From positions 30,036,825 to 30,100,824 of the forward strand of contig CM068313.1 in NCBI GenBank assembly GCA_034766995.1: a stretch of DNA of 64,000 nucleotides, given 5' to 3'. Of this stretch, positions 62,506-64,000 are shown piece after piece. Position 1 is the first letter of the stretch. The number at the start of each line of letters is the position of its first letter. The notes under the pieces were generated by a model. That model had not been told where the DNA came from, ran no database searches, and saw nothing but the letters and a program-made list of their open reading frames with translations. The position numbers and the translations under genes are program-made. The stretch is from Acanthacorydalis orientalis. Lineage: Eukaryota > Arthropoda > Insecta > Megaloptera > Corydalidae.

Positions 62506-62900
62506 TGAAACACATTTATCAGCGAAACGCTTCGATGATATATTACCTAACCAGTAAGAAACCAGAGATCAAAAACCTCATACGCCAATCGGTTGCCACC
62601 GAAAATAAATTATCTAGCGGATTAATTATGTCTGAAACGCTACCGTATTGATATCTTGCGTCGATTCATATACGTGAAGAGATTGTGCTAAACTAATCGT
62701 GTAATGTTAACTGCTGAGATATTGTTTAGTTCATATATAATCAACAGTTTGTGCGTCTAGTAAAACGAGAATTTTCGAGTTCAAATCGATGGGGACCCCG
62801 AGATATCTCGATTTGGGTACTACTGAGGTTGTTAATTATCTGTTTTAATATTGAAGGTATCGATTATGTCGAGCCAATCATGTTACATACAGGCGATTTT
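62506..62900. promoter_or_regulatory. candidate regulatory block with nested palindromes
   Basis: Low-AT island with AGCGAAACGCTTCG, ACGCCAATCGGTTGCCACCG, and GCGGATTAATTATG (GGATTA is an Otd/Otx-type core). At 62,782-62,815 CAAATCGA pairs with TCGATTTG and encloses GGGGACCCC and the perfect palindrome CGAGATATCTCG. The 80-codon frame at 62,751-62,993 across it has no recognised domain. Confidence 0.4.
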
Positions 62901-63164
62901 TTACGAAAATTAATTATTTATCCAAATATATTTTATTTAAAAAAGGTTTATTATTGCGTTTTAAAAGCAAGTATATCTATCAAGAATTTATGATCGTTGT
63001 AAACATTTATTTAATTTTCTTAAAAAAGAATTTTCTTTTTCCATTCATCTCATCATTATTAGGTAATTTATATTAATTTCGACAAGTTAAGTACTTCTCC
63101 ACTCAAACAATATTATGAAAATGATTAAAATTATTTCATTTAGAACTCTCTAGCTACGTTCGTT
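62901..63164. other. AT-rich noncoding stretch
   Basis: Nothing recognised. Confidence 0.4.
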
Positions 63165-63411
63165 GAGGTTACGTTAAAGGATAGATGTACGGCAATAATC
63201 TTAAAAAAATTCTGACCTAAAAGATGAAATCAGGAGAATAATTGGTGAAATAGAGCCCCAGTTGTGTAGAAATGTTTCAACCAAAGAATGATTACTTGTA
63301 AGAAATCACCTGGCAGTTACTTACACTTTATTATTTTTCATTTATAACTAACATACCTCTAACTATTATTTAGACTAAAGAAACTCGAATGGGTCCTTAT
63401 TGGAAAATCCT
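63165..63411 (+). mobile_element. 5'-truncated relic of the same Tc1/mariner family as 8641-9550
   Basis: The + strand encodes GYVKG, a stop, MYGNN, then in a shifted frame DLKDEIRRIIGEIEPQLCRNV and a stop near 63,291. This parallels GHVKGQMYANNP...LKDKIRRVIGEIEPQLCRDV of the first copy. The sequence continues in parallel through the 3' noncoding part to GGGTCCTTATTGGAAAATCC, matching the complement of the first copy's left end, and stops at a TA. The 5' part of the transposon is absent. Confidence 0.85.
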
Positions 63412-64000
63412 GTATAATCGATATTTTCAATTATTATATTACTATTACCTTATTGAAAAATTATTATTTAATTAATTTAAAACAGTCATATCTCAAACGA
63501 AGCATTATTTATTTTTTTCTAATTATGTTTTAGTCATACTCAAGCCTTGGCCTTGTATTTTTTAAATATTTCAGAATAAAAATAATATTTTTTTATTGTC
63601 ATGAATCGATAGAGTTAGTCGAGTTGAACGAAATCCGTTTTTGTTTTTAAATATCAAAAAGAGAATTGAGTAATTCGAATATTAGTGAAAAAAAATATTT
63701 TTTTTGTTAAGAATACAATGAATTGTTTACCGGGTTTCTGTATTAATATTTTTTTTATTTCAGAACATTCAATTAAAAATATAAATATAATAAAAATGTA
63801 ATTAACACAAAAATTATCCCTATGTTTGTACAACATATTTCAATAAATAATAAAGATCATTACTAGTACTAGACTTACATTTAACATTAGCGAAAGGAGT
63901 ATAAGAAAAATTATAATCTTAATAAAAATGATCTAGTGTATTTTTTCCGAGACTTACTTAGAACAAAACACTTTTAGTTTTTTATGCTCGATCTTTTTTA
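63412..64000. other. AT-rich noncoding stretch at the window end
   Basis: No gene or element recognised; the 60-codon minus-strand frame at 63,654-63,836 is not supported. Confidence 0.5.

Noticed and set aside
62751..62993. 80-codon frame across the 62.8-kb island
   Set aside because: It starts at an alternative codon, crosses palindromic regulatory-like DNA and matches no family.

Overview
This window is very AT-rich animal DNA. It carries one recognisable protein-coding gene, the 3' part of an eyegone-type (eyg/toe) Pax gene on the + strand, with canonical GT-AG introns. The gene type, the mariner and PIF/Harbinger relics, and dozens of (TA)n tracts point to an insect. A bee, ant or wasp would fit the base composition, but I cannot fix the order from sequence alone.

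Layout. 1-14,961: noncoding DNA upstream of the first visible coding exon. It holds a tRNA-derived SINE-like stretch (about 5.1 kb), a mariner MITE (5.86-6.04 kb), an internally deleted Tc1/mariner element (8.64-9.55 kb), and a PIF/Harbinger element only 49 bp further on (9.60-10.57 kb). Several less AT-rich blocks between 11.0 and 13.0 kb could be regulatory. 14,962-27,185: four coding exons giving 429 residues in one open frame, joined across introns of 9,995, 274 and 666 nt. The product has the RED half of a paired domain, an Ala-rich linker, a paired-type homeodomain with Ser50, and a Ser/Thr/His-rich tail ending in an acidic and then a basic segment. The start codon and any more N-terminal exons were not found and probably lie upstream of the window. 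27,186-64,000: about 36 kb with no gene I can support. It contains a decayed full-length mariner (36.6-37.8 kb), two MITE/foldback elements (51.9 and 58.2 kb), a second SINE-like sequence (57.5 kb), and a truncated second copy of the 8.6-kb transposon family (63.2 kb). Between these lie blocks of ordinary base composition rich in homeodomain-type motifs and small inverted repeats.

The arrangement, one developmental transcription factor in a long gene-poor region with scattered low-AT islands, is typical of a regulatory landscape. The islands are candidate enhancers by composition and motif content only; no conservation data were available. Simple repeats, mostly (TA)n often joined to (CA)n, (TG)n, (CT)n or (CATA)n, occur roughly once per kilobase and account for most of the open frames that translate as Tyr-Ile repeats. 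I saw no tRNA, rRNA, CRISPR, bacterial-type operon or intact transposase, and no clearly new biological system. The most unusual pieces are the GC-rich insert at 12.94-13.02 kb, the palindromic sites in the low-AT islands, and the paired transposon relics.
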